Assembly: GCF_000024185.1 (NCBI RefSeq)
Contig: NC_013790.1
Coordinates: 1,821,501 to 1,885,500 of the forward strand
Length of the DNA stretch: 64,000 nt
Reading direction: 5' to 3'
From: Methanobrevibacter ruminantium M1
Lineage (GTDB): Archaea; Methanobacteriota; Methanobacteria; Methanobacteriales; Methanobacteriaceae
A program made the position numbers and the translations under genes. This document shows positions 28,664 to 38,519 of this stretch, one piece after another. Every line of letters starts with the position of its first letter. The first letter of the stretch is position 1. Under the pieces are notes generated by a model. It was not told the origin of the DNA. It searched no databases and saw only the letters and a list, made by a program, of their open reading frames with translations.

Positions 28664-29332
28664 TTACAATATAGTCAATAGGATTTCAATAAATCTAACT
28701 ATAAGGAACAATGAACTTAAGTGAATAATCAAAATGAATGGAGATCCTGGAGTTCTAAACATCTCTGCCTTGCTTGCAAAGAATGGAGCTATACCGCTTT
28801 CACCGCAGACTCCAATTAGCATAACAAGTGCTCCAAATATCATCATAGGATTTGCTGGAATGCTTGCAAGCTCAAACAAGCTTAAGGTACCTGTAGCTGC
28901 CAATATTATAGCTGCTCCACCAAACAATGGCAATCCACACATCATGGCAATCAATCCATACTGATAAGCTGAATTTAAGACTTCCACTTGCTTTACAGCT
29001 GAAACGATACCAATATTGACAATACCAATCAAGGCCATAAATAGGGTGAAGTTAAAAAGGTCCCCTGTAATCATAGCTCCCGCTGTTGCTATACCACATA
29101 TTATCGCTAAGAATCTTCTATGCTTAAACTCCTTCAGTCCCACTGCAACCTTATTCTCATCAAGTGAGCCAAACATAGCTTCAACTTGTGTTTCAGTACG
29201 ACTGATTGCTATTAGAGCTGTAAATAGAAGTATAGTAACAAACAGGAATATATGGAGCGGGTTTAAGTATAGAACAATATCTCCAAGAGGGATTGTTCCT
29301 AAAAAGTCTCCACCTAAGTTCTCTATAAGCAT
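28664..29332 (-). CDS. ehaH: Eha membrane subunit H
   Basis: 222 residues with about six transmembrane helices. It resembles part of the antiporter-like (HycC/NuoN-type) subunits of energy-converting hydrogenases: [21 protein letters not shown] and a later [20 protein letters not shown] loop. It is probably part of the ion-translocating module. TTGGAGAT precedes the ATG. Confidence 0.82.
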   Translation of the reverse strand: MLIENLGGDFLGTIPLGDIVLYLNPLHIFLFVTILLFTALIAISRTETQVEAMFGSLDENKVAVGLKEFKHRRFLAIICGIATAGAMITGDLFNFTLFMALIGIVNIGIVSAVKQVEVLNSAYQYGLIAMMCGLPLFGGAAIILAATGTLSLFELASIPANPMMIFGALVMLIGVCGESGIAPFFASKAEMFRTPGSPFILIIHLSSLFLIVRFIEILLTIL

Positions 29333-29342
29333 TATTTATCTC

Positions 29343-29466
29343 CAATAATTATTTTCTTCCATATTCTCTCATAAGAGACAATATTATATTCTCCCATAAG
29401 AGACTATTATTATTTCTCTCCCATAAGAGACCATTATTTTCTTCCATATTCCTCTCTCATAAGTAT
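29343..29466 (-). repeat. Degenerate repeats of the ehaG 3' end in the ehaG-ehaH gap
   Basis: The last ehaG codons (CTTATGAGAGAGGAATATGG..., ending MREEYGRK-stop) recur as three further degenerate copies downstream. The copy nearest ehaH again reads CTTATGAGAGAATATGGAAG. The repeats fill most of the gap, in minus-strand order ehaG then ehaH. Confidence 0.7.
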
Positions 29467-30111
29467 TCCAATCAATCCGATCTTTGAAGCAACCTTTAAT
29501 AAAAGTCCTAAAGCTGCAAGGAATAGGCTTAAAAGCCAGTATTGCGGAAGGATGAAGAAGAATATGAAACCGATTATCCATAAACACCAGGAAATACCTG
29601 ATATTGCTCCTACGCCATCAAGAACAAATATCGGCAATCCTCTAACCTTTCTACTAAGTACATAAATGACGATACCTCCGCCAGCTACTGCACCGCCGGT
29701 AAAACCAGACAGGAATATGCCGTATCCGATTAGAAGCAATGCAATGAAGTTAGGAGCAGTTGTCATAATCTCCATATCAATATCTAAAGGCATTGGGCTA
29801 AATGAGGTATCTTTATCAGCCTTTCTCATCTCACGAGATATCAATATCTCTGAAATTGCCATGATCTCTGCCAATTCAACTACCAGACCTGGAAGGATCA
29901 ATGCTTCAGACAAGTCAGTTCCAACTGCAGCTACGACGATAAGCATAGCCAATCCAACTATATCTGTTAGAATAAGAATCTGAATGTCTCTCTTTTCCAT
30001 TGCCACTCCAATCAAGCCAATAAAAGCTACAATCAAACCACCATATAAGGCTGTGGTATACATTGAGCTATAGAAAGCCGGAACAACTTGAGGGATTACG
30101 CTTGCTACCAT
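29434..30111 (-). CDS. ehaG: Eha membrane subunit G
   Basis: 225 residues with about six transmembrane helices and a central charged loop (REMRKADKDTSF). Assigned by order in the operon. GGGAGGAT precedes the ATG. The C-terminal coding end is part of a degenerate tandem repeat that extends towards ehaH. Confidence 0.8.
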   Translation of the reverse strand: MVASVIPQVVPAFYSSMYTTALYGGLIVAFIGLIGVAMEKRDIQILILTDIVGLAMLIVVAAVGTDLSEALILPGLVVELAEIMAISEILISREMRKADKDTSFSPMPLDIDMEIMTTAPNFIALLLIGYGIFLSGFTGGAVAGGGIVIYVLSRKVRGLPIFVLDGVGAISGISWCLWIIGFIFFFILPQYWLLSLFLAALGLLLKVASKIGLIGILMREEYGRK

Positions 30112-30157
30112 TTAAATCCTCCCTTAAAAAGTGATTTAATTCTTAAAATCATTTAAA

Positions 30158-30757
30158 TCACCTAAACTCCTTTTTGGCTTGTTTTTCACGAGCCTTTCTA
30201 TTGCTTTCTTCAACCTCATTGGCTAGTCTGTCAGAACTGGCAATGGCTCTTTTTACATCTTCAGCAATATCCCTTTCATCCTTTGTCCTATCCATTGTAA
30301 AGTTGATTGCAAGCCATGAAGCGATTATGAATGCCATCATGAGAATGGAGGATTCAAGGATTGTATCGAAACCTCTTGTATAATAAAGGATTTCATCAAT
30401 AAGACCACCTGGAGATGAACAGATACTTGTTCCAAAGTATGGGGATATTCCCTTGAGCATCTCTGCTATTGGAGTCATATATGAGTTTATCCAGCCAAGA
30501 TTCTCTGCATTTTCAGGATATTGGGCTTCTGTTATGCCTGGAGACTCTAAAACCTCTCCTCCCCTATCGTATGGCGCAAGAGGAAGTCCTGCATCCATCT
30601 GACTTTGAGGTGCCGGACGAGTGTAGATTTGATCTGTATTCAATCCCATAGGGATTAGGAATCCGGCAATGAGAAGCAGACCTAAAATTACAGCAAACAG
30701 CCTAGGAATGTTCTTTGGATCTGCTAGCTTATTCCATAATTTTGCAATTTTAGGCAT
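30158..30757 (-). CDS. ehaF: Eha subunit F
   Basis: 199 residues: one N-terminal transmembrane helix (LFAVILGLLLIAGFLIPMG), a large polar domain with the proline-rich TRPAPQSQMDAG, a second helix (SSILMMAFIIASWLAINF) and a charged helical tail. Assigned by operon order and resemblance to remembered EhaF proteins. CTGGAGGAA precedes the ATG. Confidence 0.8.
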   Translation of the reverse strand: MPKIAKLWNKLADPKNIPRLFAVILGLLLIAGFLIPMGLNTDQIYTRPAPQSQMDAGLPLAPYDRGGEVLESPGITEAQYPENAENLGWINSYMTPIAEMLKGISPYFGTSICSSPGGLIDEILYYTRGFDTILESSILMMAFIIASWLAINFTMDRTKDERDIAEDVKRAIASSDRLANEVEESNRKAREKQAKKEFR

Positions 30758-30813
30758 TTAGATTCCTCCAGTTTCTTTAGGGCTCAAAACAAGAGCCAAT
30801 AATTTAATGAACA

Positions 30814-31074
30814 TTATACATCAGCCCCTATCTCTTCTAAGCGAGAAATAGCTCTAAACAAGATTAAGGTAACAATGATTGTAGTTGCAATCAATGTCAA
30901 AAGAGCCAATGTAGAATTATAACAAAGTAAAATTAATGAAACTCCTACGGATGCAACTTCTGTGTTTATTGTTCTAATAACTGGATCCTTTACTCCAGGA
31001 CCCCATACAGTTGCGAGGCTTCCAAAAATAGCTAATGCCAAACCTAAATAAACCCAAATAGCCAGATTAAACAT
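30814..31074 (-). CDS. ehaE: Eha membrane subunit E
   Basis: 86 residues, three transmembrane helices. The ATG overlaps the ehaD stop (TAATG) and its GAAGGAGG ribosome site lies inside the ehaD end, so translation is coupled. EhaE resembles MrpF/MnhG-like small subunits in size and topology. Confidence 0.78.
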   Translation of the reverse strand: MFNLAIWVYLGLALAIFGSLATVWGPGVKDPVIRTINTEVASVGVSLILLCYNSTLALLTLIATTIIVTLILFRAISRLEEIGADV

Positions 31075-31415
31075 TATTTGCCTCCTTCAGAGTTTTTATC
31101 TAATGATTTTTCTTCTAGATTTTCAGTGCTTATATTAAGCTTGTCTAAAGTGGAATAGTCCTCTAATTTAGACTTGCGCACTTTATTGATTTTAATTAAA
31201 GCAAGTAAGAATACAATGATGGATAATGGATCGAGAACTGCAGTTAGGAAGGCCACATCAAGGTATTTAAAGCTAACGATAGCTAAAAACAGACCTGCTT
31301 CCAGAACTGAAACCATAATAATTTTATCCAATGGTTTTTTAAGAAGAACAACTCCAATGGCACCTATAATCATTAAGGCCATTGATATTGTTTCTATATT
31401 TATAAATTCCAACAT
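31074..31415 (-). CDS. ehaD: Eha membrane subunit D
   Basis: 113 residues, about three transmembrane helices and a charged C-terminal tail ([15 protein letters not shown]). [22 protein letters not shown] recalls MnhC/NuoK-like small subunits. Coupled to ehaE. Confidence 0.78.
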   Translation of the reverse strand: MLEFINIETISMALMIIGAIGVVLLKKPLDKIIMVSVLEAGLFLAIVSFKYLDVAFLTAVLDPLSIIVFLLALIKINKVRKSKLEDYSTLDKLNISTENLEEKSLDKNSEGGK

Positions 31416-31467
31416 TCAAATCACATTCTTGCTTTTTACTTCTTTAACTATGAACTGATAAATATAA

Positions 31468-31746
31468 TTAATTCTCTTCATCCCTTTCTTCCATATCCTT
31501 ATCATAGCTTATCTCATCTTCCAAATCCTTTAAGCTATAAGCAATTGCATTTGAACCGATTGTAGAGGAAATGAAGAAAGCTGCAGCTAATACAAAGCCA
31601 AATGTAGTTTTAATATATAATGCAATGATAGCAGATACACAGAAACCTATTACATTTATGTAAAGTAACTTTTCTGCTCTGTTTTTAGTTATTACTGCTC
31701 TTAAAGCCATTAAAATTGTAATAACTCCTATGATTTCTATATACAT
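31468..31746 (-). CDS. ehaC: Eha membrane subunit C
   Basis: 92 residues, three transmembrane helices and an acidic tail (DEISYDKDMEERDEEN). Assigned by order; CAAGGTTA precedes the ATG. Confidence 0.77.
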   Translation of the reverse strand: MYIEIIGVITILMALRAVITKNRAEKLLYINVIGFCVSAIIALYIKTTFGFVLAAAFFISSTIGSNAIAYSLKDLEDEISYDKDMEERDEEN

Positions 31747-31821
31747 ATTTTAACCTTGTATTAACTTTTTATATAACTTTTAAACTGATTTAAACTACTT
31801 TAATTTTATTTATTTAATTAT

Positions 31822-32322
31822 TTATTCATATTTAGTATACCTGCCAAAGGACTTAGCAATCTTTCCAAGCAATCTGGAACTTGTAGGATGATGAATTCCT
31901 TGAATTGTAAATATTGCAATCACCATTCCGCAAATGAACATCTCAACTTCGATTCCAACAAATGAGAAAATGAATATCAATAGTGTCATGGTCAATGCTC
32001 CGCAGGTTCCGGCATATCCTGGATCTGCACATAGCCTGTTTCCAATATAGACAAGCAATGCTGCAATAAGCCCTCCTTGAATTCCTAAAGCATAGACTCC
32101 TATTGCTGCTATCAAGGTTCCTGCTGAAGCATCTGGAGAACATAAAATGTTTCCTTGGAAGAAACCTCCAGCCAAATCTCCTTTCCTTTCCTTGATTGAA
32201 TAGCCAACAGTCTCTGCACCCTTAACTCCTGGAGCCTCAGGCAAGCCTAGGAATGTGTCAACAACTACAAAATTAATCCAAGAGATAACTGCAGCTAATA
32301 TTATTCCAATGATCATATCCAT
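31822..32322 (-). CDS. ehaB: Eha membrane subunit B
   Basis: 166 residues, four to five transmembrane helices. The soluble loop reads [20 protein letters not shown], and [23 protein letters not shown] follows. The start overlaps the ehaA stop (TAATG) with GGGGGGAA in the ehaA end, so the pair is coupled. Confidence 0.8.
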   Translation of the reverse strand: MDMIIGIILAAVISWINFVVVDTFLGLPEAPGVKGAETVGYSIKERKGDLAGGFFQGNILCSPDASAGTLIAAIGVYALGIQGGLIAALLVYIGNRLCADPGYAGTCGALTMTLLIFIFSFVGIEVEMFICGMVIAIFTIQGIHHPTSSRLLGKIAKSFGRYTKYE

Positions 32323-32648
32323 TAGACATTCCCCCCGTCTTCGATTTGAGGAGGCTTTGGGAATATGTAGTCAAATCCATACTTTACAAAGAGAGCGGAA
32401 GCTAATCCGACAATCACGCTTAAGATGAGACCGTCATAAATCCAATAAACATTTAATGAATAAAATATTGCCAATATTCCTATAGCAAAAATAGGGGTTG
32501 GAAACAGTGCGCTAGTAGTCCAAGAGAACCTGATTGGCCTTTCGGGAAGAAGTGGCAATCTTAAGGCAAAAGCGATAATGACTGCAACTACTATAGCCAC
32601 TATATAATTTATCAACAATTGAAATCCATTAGCACCTATACTAATCAT
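32322..32648 (-). CDS. ehaA: Eha membrane subunit A, first gene of the operon
   Basis: 108 residues, three transmembrane helices with [19 protein letters not shown] between the first two, and a Gly-ending polar tail. It opens the eha operon. Unlike nearly all other genes here, it has no Shine-Dalgarno before ATG. A TTTATAA box lies about 28 nt upstream, so the operon mRNA is probably leaderless at ehaA. Confidence 0.82.
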   Translation of the reverse strand: MISIGANGFQLLINYIVAIVVAVIIAFALRLPLLPERPIRFSWTTSALFPTPIFAIGILAIFYSLNVYWIYDGLILSVIVGLASALFVKYGFDYIFPKPPQIEDGGNV

Positions 32649-32685
32649 AATAATAAATATGTTATATTATAGTTATAAATGTTAT
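32649..32685 (-). promoter_or_regulatory. Putative eha operon promoter (leaderless)
   Basis: Minus-strand TTTATAA (about 32673-32679) sits about 24 nt before the ehaA ATG, the distance of an archaeal TATA box from the start site. No ribosome binding site lies between them. Confidence 0.5.
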
Positions 32686-32809
32686 TACTTATTGACAAGC
32701 CGAAAATCTGACAAAATTTAATAAAGAAAATTAAATTTAAAAAATTTTTAATCGAATAATACTAAAAAAACGAAATATTATTACTAAAATGAAAATTTAA
32801 AGAAAGGGG

Positions 32810-32841
32810 AATGATTTTTTTAGGCACTCCTAAAAATCATT
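32810..32841. promoter_or_regulatory. Stem-loop in the eha/epimerase divergent region
   Basis: AATGATTTTTTTAGG (32810-32824) faces CCTAAAAATCATT (32829-32841), a 13-bp stem with a two-T bulge and a CACT loop. It is about 160 bp upstream of ehaA. It could be an operator-like cruciform or a terminator of an unseen transcript. Confidence 0.4.
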
Positions 32842-32962
32842 TAGAAAAGAAACCATCACTAAATTATTCAAAATATTAAAATAGTATTAAATTAAAAAAT
32901 TATAATAATATGAAATAGATTTAATTATGAAAATTAGTTCATAATTATTTTTAAGACGATTC

Positions 32963-33055
32963 AAATTAATTTATAATTATGTTTTAAAAATGGTTTAAAT
33001 TAATTTATAATTATGTTTTAAAGATGGTTTAAATTAATTTATAATTTTTTATAAA
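32963..33055. repeat. Three 34-bp tandem repeats
   Basis: Copies start at 32963, 32997 and 33031; the unit begins AAATTAATTTATAATTATG and ends TGGTTT, and the third copy is truncated. They lie upstream of the epimerase gene and could carry repeated TATA-like boxes. Confidence 0.85.
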
Positions 33056-33132
33056 ATTTCATAATTATCTTAAGATTTAGAAGAAATCAAAACAACTCTT
33101 TATATTCAATTAACTAAAAAAGGACCGATATA

Positions 33133-34068
33133 ATGAAGGATAAAAACGTTGTAGTAACAGGAGGGCTTGGATTTATAGGATCCCACATTGTAGATGCTCT
33201 TATAGATGACAATAAAGTCACAATAATCGACAATCTATCAAGCGGTAAGATGGAAAACCTAAACAATCCGAATCACGAGAACTTGACAATCATCAAAGAG
33301 GACTTGATGGACGCAGACTTAGAAAAGATATTAAAGGATAAGGACTATGTCTTCCACCTTGCAGCACTTGCAAGCGTTCCAGGAAGCGTAGCAGAGCCTT
33401 TAAGATACAATCAAAACAATATTGACGCTAGCTTAAAGCTATTTATAGCCTGCAAAAACAACAATATCAAAAAAGTGATCTTCTCATCTTCCTCTGCAGT
33501 CTATGGGGAAAATCCAAACATGCCTCTTAAAGAGAGCGAAAACTTCCTTCCTTGCTCCCCTTATGCAGCCCAAAAGGCAAGCTGCGAACTATATTTAAAG
33601 TCATTCCATGAATCCTACGGATTGGATTATGTAGCATTAAGGTATTTCAATGTCTTCGGTCCTAGACAAGATGAAAACTCACCTTATGCTGCTGTAATTC
33701 CTAAATTCATATCTGCAATCCTTAACGGAGAAAGTCCAGTTATTTATGGTGACGGCGAGCAAAGCAGAGACTTTATTTATGTTAAGGAAATAGCTAAAGC
33801 AAATATCCTCTCAGCAGAATCAGACTACAATGGAGTCATCAATGTTGCCCTCGGCAAGTCAATGACAATCAACAGGCTATTTGAAATAATCAGCGACGTT
33901 CTAGAATCAGACATTGATGTAAAATACCTTGATGAACGTCCAGGAGACATTAAGCATTCCCTTGCAGACATTAGCAATTTGGATAAGATTAGTTTCAAGC
34001 CAGATGAGGACAAGTTTGAAGAACAATTGAGGGAAACTGTAAAATGGTTTATAAGCCAGATGGAATAA
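33133..34068 (+). CDS. NAD-dependent UDP-glucose 4-epimerase-like enzyme
   Basis: 311-residue extended SDR: VTGGLGFIGSHIVDAL, YAAQKASCELY (catalytic Tyr and Lys), RYFNVFGPRQDENSPYAAVIP and GDGEQSRDFIYVKEI. These are strong marks of UDP-hexose 4-epimerases. The sugar is not certain. It is a second epimerase beside the one at 14000-14995, only distantly similar, and the first of three plus-strand genes that may be co-transcribed. Confidence 0.9.
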   Translation: MKDKNVVVTGGLGFIGSHIVDALIDDNKVTIIDNLSSGKMENLNNPNHENLTIIKEDLMDADLEKILKDKDYVFHLAALASVPGSVAEPLRYNQNNIDASLKLFIACKNNNIKKVIFSSSSAVYGENPNMPLKESENFLPCSPYAAQKASCELYLKSFHESYGLDYVALRYFNVFGPRQDENSPYAAVIPKFISAILNGESPVIYGDGEQSRDFIYVKEIAKANILSAESDYNGVINVALGKSMTINRLFEIISDVLESDIDVKYLDERPGDIKHSLADISNLDKISFKPDEDKFEEQLRETVKWFISQME

Positions 34069-34170
34069 ATAAAAGCTAAAAATACCTACAAAAAGAATAG
34101 AATGGAATACTAAATGAATAATACTTTTTAAAAAAAATTTTGCTATTTTCAAGCAAATCATGGTGGAATA

Positions 34171-35664
34171 ATGAAAATAGAAGTACTGGATACAACACTT
34201 AGAGACGGAGAGCAAACCCCTGGAATATCTCTAAACACTATTAAAAAGTTAAGAATAGCCACAAAACTAGATGAGATAGGAGTCAATTCAATAGAAGCAG
34301 GATCTGCAATAACCTCCGAAGGGGAAAGGGAAGCAATAAAGGCAATCACCTCCCAAGGACTGAATGCTGAAATCGTAAGTTTTTCAAGAACCCTAATAAA
34401 GGATGTAGATTATTGCTTAGAATGTGATGTGGATGCAGTCAACATTGTTGTTCCAACTTCTGACTTGCACCTTCAATACAAACTAAAAAAGACCCAAGAT
34501 GAAATGCTTGAAGATGCAGTGAAGGTAACAGAATACGCTAAAGACCATGGAGTCAAAGTGGAGCTTGCAGCTGAAGACTCAACAAGAACAGACATCCAAT
34601 ACCTAAGAAAAATATTTAAGGCAACAATCGATGCCGGAGCAGACAGAATCTGCCCATGCGACACTTTAGGAATCCTAACACCACTTAAGTCCTTTAACTT
34701 CTATAAGCAATTTACAGACTTGGGAGTTCCAGTAAGCGCACATTGCCATAATGACTTTGGCCTTGCAGTTGCAAACACCTTATCCGCTATCGATGGGGGA
34801 GCCAGCAGATTCCATGCAACCATAAACGGACTTGGGGAGAGGGCTGGAAACGCCGCCCTTGAAGAGGTTGTAGTCTCACTATACACATTATATAAAGACG
34901 AAAGCAATGAAAGAAAATACGAAACAGACATTAAGATAGATCAGATTTACAGCACTTCCAAATTGGTTTCAAGATTAAGCAATGCATATCTTGCTCCAAA
35001 TAAACCGATTGTAGGTGAAAATGCGTTTGCACATGAATCTGGAATCCATGCAGACGGAGTCATTAAAAACAGCGCAACATATGAACCTATCATGCCAGAG
35101 CTTGTAGGACACAGAAGAAAATTTGTAATTGGAAAGCATGTGGGAACAAAAGGCTTAAACAACCGACTGGAAGAGCTTGGCCTTGAAGTAAACAAGAAGC
35201 AATTAAATGATATTTTCTATAAGGTAAAGGACCTTGGAGACAAGGGAAAGACCGTAACAGACACAGATTTGGAAGCGATAGCAGAGCATGTCCTAAACAT
35301 AGAGCAGGAAAAGAAAATCAATCTTGATGAGCTGACCATCGTATCAGGTAACAAGATCAGACCAACAGCCTCAATAAAGTTGAACATTGAAAATGAAGAG
35401 GTAATAGAGGCTGATGTAGGTATAGGTCCTGTAGATGCTGCAATAAATGCTGTGAATAAGGGAATTAAAAGCTTTGCAGACATTCAGCTTGAAGAGTACC
35501 ATGTAGATGCAGTTACAGGAGGTACAGATGCACTCATTGAAGTAATCATCAAGCTCAGCAGCGGAGATAAGATCATATCAGCAAGAGCAACAGAGCCAGA
35601 TATTATTAATGCAAGTGTAGAGGCTTATATAGATGGTGTTAATAGGTTATTGGAGAATAAATAA
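34171..35664 (+). CDS. cimA: Citramalate / 2-isopropylmalate synthase family enzyme, probably citramalate synthase
   Basis: 497 residues: [12 protein letters not shown] at the N-terminus (catalytic Arg and metal Asp), [40 protein letters not shown], then a C-terminal allosteric (LeuA dimer) domain from about residue 370. The [13 protein letters not shown] stretch resembles archaeal CimA as I remember it, while LeuA proteins usually read EAGFP. CimA condenses acetyl-CoA with pyruvate for isoleucine synthesis. LeuA or the homocitrate enzyme AksA cannot be excluded. A GGTGGAATA ribosome site precedes ATG. Confidence 0.85.
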   Translation: MKIEVLDTTLRDGEQTPGISLNTIKKLRIATKLDEIGVNSIEAGSAITSEGEREAIKAITSQGLNAEIVSFSRTLIKDVDYCLECDVDAVNIVVPTSDLHLQYKLKKTQDEMLEDAVKVTEYAKDHGVKVELAAEDSTRTDIQYLRKIFKATIDAGADRICPCDTLGILTPLKSFNFYKQFTDLGVPVSAHCHNDFGLAVANTLSAIDGGASRFHATINGLGERAGNAALEEVVVSLYTLYKDESNERKYETDIKIDQIYSTSKLVSRLSNAYLAPNKPIVGENAFAHESGIHADGVIKNSATYEPIMPELVGHRRKFVIGKHVGTKGLNNRLEELGLEVNKKQLNDIFYKVKDLGDKGKTVTDTDLEAIAEHVLNIEQEKKINLDELTIVSGNKIRPTASIKLNIENEEVIEADVGIGPVDAAINAVNKGIKSFADIQLEEYHVDAVTGGTDALIEVIIKLSSGDKIISARATEPDIINASVEAYIDGVNRLLENK

Positions 35665-35771
35665 TTAAATAACCCCAATAGCTTAAAAACATGATTAAAT
35701 AAAAAAAAGCCGCAGAAATAATTATTATCATACTCTATTTTTATAATTTTCAAACATTTAAGAGAGATTCT

Positions 35772-36296
35772 ATGAAATACAATAAAGAATTAGCTAATTT
35801 AGACAATGTAGAAATATTAGGCTTTAAAGGAACTATAGAAAGCATTCCAAAAACATTGGAAGAGATAGACAATATCAGAAATAGCTGTTGTGATGTTGGA
35901 ACCATCCAACTTATGAATGCAGATGCAATAGCTGGGCCTAAACACCTTGAACATGGAACAATCCATGCAATGAATGCATTTGAAAGGGGAGACAATCTAG
36001 CTAATGATTTAGGAATAGAGATCTTACTTAGAACATCTGCCCAAAGGCAAATATCCAAGGCCTTTAAGATACTTGGACTGAAGGAAGGGGAAATGAACAT
36101 AGCCGTTGTAATGATAGATTGTCCAGATTACTTTATCGATGAATTATCTAATATATTTATAAGAGATGATAGCGTTTTAGAAGCCGACGAATCAAAATTA
36201 ATGAAGATATATGATATTCCTGAAAAAGAATTAAAGACCATACATCTTAGCGACATATTAATTGATAAAACAAGCAAATTAATCATTGCCCAATAA
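35772..36296 (+). CDS. KEOPS complex subunit Cgi121
   Basis: 174 residues with the Cgi121 core: IQLMNADAIAGPKHLEHGTIHAMNAFERG and EILLRTSAQRQISKAFKILG, including the conserved R-x-S-A-x-R-Q-I. As part of KEOPS it helps Kae1/Bud32 make the t6A37 base in tRNAs. A CCD motif in the N-terminal part (SCCDVG) adds two cysteines. ATG after GAGAGATT. Confidence 0.9.
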   Translation: MKYNKELANLDNVEILGFKGTIESIPKTLEEIDNIRNSCCDVGTIQLMNADAIAGPKHLEHGTIHAMNAFERGDNLANDLGIEILLRTSAQRQISKAFKILGLKEGEMNIAVVMIDCPDYFIDELSNIFIRDDSVLEADESKLMKIYDIPEKELKTIHLSDILIDKTSKLIIAQ

Positions 36297-36468
36297 AAGA
36301 ACCATCACACTGATTTACACCATTATTAATAGTAATTTGCACCACAGATAGTCAAAAATAGGATTTTAGTTAAATTTTATAAGAACTATTAAAAAAAAAG
36401 AAATATTATAAAAAATTATTAAAAAAAGAAATATTATAAAAAAAACTACTCAAAAAAGAAAAAGAGAA

Positions 36469-36498
36469 AAATATGGCAATTGACCATATTTTTTTTAA
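36469..36498. terminator. Bidirectional hairpin terminator
   Basis: AAATATGG and CCATATTT (36469-36476 / 36484-36491) with a 7-nt loop, followed by a T run on the plus strand and flanked by A runs on the left. It lies between the convergent Cgi121 and adhesin genes. Confidence 0.6.
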
Positions 36499-36515
36499 TT
36501 AAAAATAATTTAAAC

Positions 36516-37997
36516 TTATTTTATATTAATATAGCTAGTAGCGCTAGCTGCATTATAATTTGCACTTGCCTTAATATTCACAATAACCTTATGGTTTGCC
36601 TTAGTCAGGGATTTGGTATTAAAGCTAGCAACTCCTTTGCTGTTTGTCTTTACATTGTATGTCTTAAACTTCTTGCCAGTATAAACCTTTAAGCTAACTT
36701 GAACTCCGCTAAGAATTTTTTTAGATGCCTTATTCTTTACGGTTACCTTGAAAGTTGAGCTGCTCTTATATTTGGCTGTGACTTTCGGAGCAGAAATCGC
36801 CCTGCTTGCTTTAGAAATCTTAATGGAACTTGTTTTTGAACTTGCAGAGACATATTTTGTATCCTTTACGGTTACAATTACCTTATGAGTTCCTACAGAT
36901 AAGGTGGAAGCGGAAAATTTGGCAATTCCATTTGATCCGGTTGTTACTGTAACTGTCTTATACTTTTTACCAGTATATACCTTCAAGTTAAGCTTAACTC
37001 CACCAATGGCTTTTTTTGTCTTGGAATTTGTCAATTTGATTTGGAAATACTTTCCAGAAGCATAAGTGGTTGACAATGCAGTAGGGCTTAATGTGCCTGG
37101 AGCCTTAATGATCTTGATGTTTTTCAAGCTGGACTTATTGGCTTCAACAATGCCATCGGAAACCAAAGCTGCTGTAACTGAATAGTTTCCAGGTGCAAAT
37201 TTAAGGGCATAGTTTGCAATTCCTTTGGAATTAGTCTTCACTGTGGCTTTCTTACCATTTGAAAATGTGAGATTGATTTTTTGATTTGATAAGACTTCCT
37301 TAACAGAACTGACCAAAGAAACCTTTAATACTGTATCATTATAATAAGTGCCTGTTTTTGTAATCTTTATTGAAGCTGGAACAGTTGGAATTGAGACATT
37401 TAATTTTGTAAAGTTACATACCATGTCATCCAATTCATTAACAACCATCATATCCTCATAAAATCCTATGACAATAGAGAAATCTCCAACTTTAACAGGG
37501 ATAGGATATACTACAACACCATCCTCATCTGTGAAGAATGAATAGACATCATAATCATAGGAATCCTGAAGGCCTAAATTAACATCAGGTATTGGAAGGC
37601 CTGTATTCAAATCGATTAATCTAAATGAAATGTTGTCATCACCATAATGGCTAGGGACATTCAAGACTTCTATTTTAGTTAATATAGCATCTTCACTAAT
37701 TAATTCAGGGTCGTAATCCTCATAGTTTGACCAGTCATCACCTGGAGAATCGTCATAGTAGGAATCATAGCTAGTATCATCATCCCCATCATCAATTTCA
37801 AATTCAACACTAATGTCCTCTTCATCCATCAGTTTATGAGAACTGTCCTTTTGTGCAATATCGTCAATAGCAAGAATATCAGAGTCAGAGTCATCAGCAA
37901 GGGAACTTGAAAAATCATCGCTTGCGCTGACTGCAGATAGGCTTACTATAGCGAACAAAAATATTAATAATAAAATTGAATATTTTTTCCTTAAAAT
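36516..37997 (-). CDS. Adhesin-like secreted protein with Ig-like repeats (AUU start)
   Basis: 493 residues: signal peptide (LRKKYSILLLIFLFAIVSLSAVSA), a long Asp/Ser/Glu acidic segment (about 28-110) and about four Ig-like domains ending in repeated VYTGKKYKT-V-T and NSKGVASF motifs. The frame has a stop upstream. The only conventional in-frame codon is a TTG in the middle of the signal peptide. ATT at 37995-37997 stands 7 nt after GGAGG and restores LRKK before the hydrophobic core, so I use it. The protein is probably surface-attached; partner unknown. Confidence 0.82.
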   Translation of the reverse strand: MLRKKYSILLLIFLFAIVSLSAVSASDDFSSSLADDSDSDILAIDDIAQKDSSHKLMDEEDISVEFEIDDGDDDTSYDSYYDDSPGDDWSNYEDYDPELISEDAILTKIEVLNVPSHYGDDNISFRLIDLNTGLPIPDVNLGLQDSYDYDVYSFFTDEDGVVVYPIPVKVGDFSIVIGFYEDMMVVNELDDMVCNFTKLNVSIPTVPASIKITKTGTYYNDTVLKVSLVSSVKEVLSNQKINLTFSNGKKATVKTNSKGIANYALKFAPGNYSVTAALVSDGIVEANKSSLKNIKIIKAPGTLSPTALSTTYASGKYFQIKLTNSKTKKAIGGVKLNLKVYTGKKYKTVTVTTGSNGIAKFSASTLSVGTHKVIVTVKDTKYVSASSKTSSIKISKASRAISAPKVTAKYKSSSTFKVTVKNKASKKILSGVQVSLKVYTGKKFKTYNVKTNSKGVASFNTKSLTKANHKVIVNIKASANYNAASATSYINIK

Positions 37998-38004
37998 ATT
38001 AAAA

Positions 38005-38009
38005 CCTCC
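38005..38009 (-). promoter_or_regulatory. Strong Shine-Dalgarno before an ATT start codon
   Basis: GGAGG, 7 nt before the ATT that starts the adhesin-like gene ending at 36516. Confidence 0.7.
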
Positions 38010-38296
38010 AAAATATTGAATATTTTGAATAGAACGATATCCTTAAGAATAATTTTTAAAAAAGCTAAACAAAATAATATATTATTCTAATTTTCCTATA
38101 TATAATAATATTTTATTATAATATACTTAAATAAATTTCTATAATCTTATTATATTTTTAAATATAAATTAACAAAAAGGAGTTAAATTGTAAAAAATCT
38201 TAACAATTAAATAAAATAAGGCATAAAAATTAGTAAAAAAAACTGAACAAATAAAAAGAAAAAAGTGAAAATAAATAAAAAATAAAAAAATAAAAG

Positions 38297-38315
38297 TTAA
38301 GTGCAAAGCACTTAA
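38297..38315 (-). terminator. Hairpin terminator after adhesin-like gene
   Basis: TTAAGTGC-AAA-GCACTTAA, a perfect 8-bp stem. On the minus strand it is followed by CTTTTATTTTTTTATTTTTT. It ends transcription of the gene at 38507-40261. Confidence 0.65.
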
Positions 38316-38400
38316 TATGAAAAAAAACTTTTTTAAAATTATTTAAATAATAATCCAATTAAAACAATTTAGAAAAATAATTAATCAAATCTAATTACCT

Positions 38401-38519
38401 CCTTCTAGCAAGATAAAAATAGATTCTGAATTATTACCCCTTCTAGCAAGATAAAAATAGATTCTGAATTATTACCCCTTCTAGCAAGATAAAAATAGAT
38501 TTTGAATTATTTCCTCTTT
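38401..38519 (-). repeat. 38-bp tandem repeats derived from the gene 3' end
   Basis: Three copies begin at 38401, 38439 and 38477. A fourth, partial copy is the end of the adhesin coding sequence itself (CTTGCTAGAAAGAGGAAATAA on the minus strand, with the stop). The unit carries a CTATTTTTATC T-rich stretch, so three extra potential terminators follow the gene. Confidence 0.8.

Larger units (their letters stand above)
32649..33132. other. Divergent region between eha and the epimerase gene
   Basis: 484 bp with the eha promoter, a stem-loop (32810-32841), three 34-bp repeats (32963-33055) and, near 33110-33130, the ribosome site of the epimerase. No gene seen. Confidence 0.5.
37998..38506. 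other. Intergenic region between two adhesin-like genes
   Basis: Contains, in minus-strand order from the right, the 38-bp repeats (38401-38519), a hairpin terminator (38297-38315), A-rich spacer, and TATA-like sequence (TATTATATATAGG region, about 38090-38110) serving the downstream adhesin gene. Confidence 0.5.
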
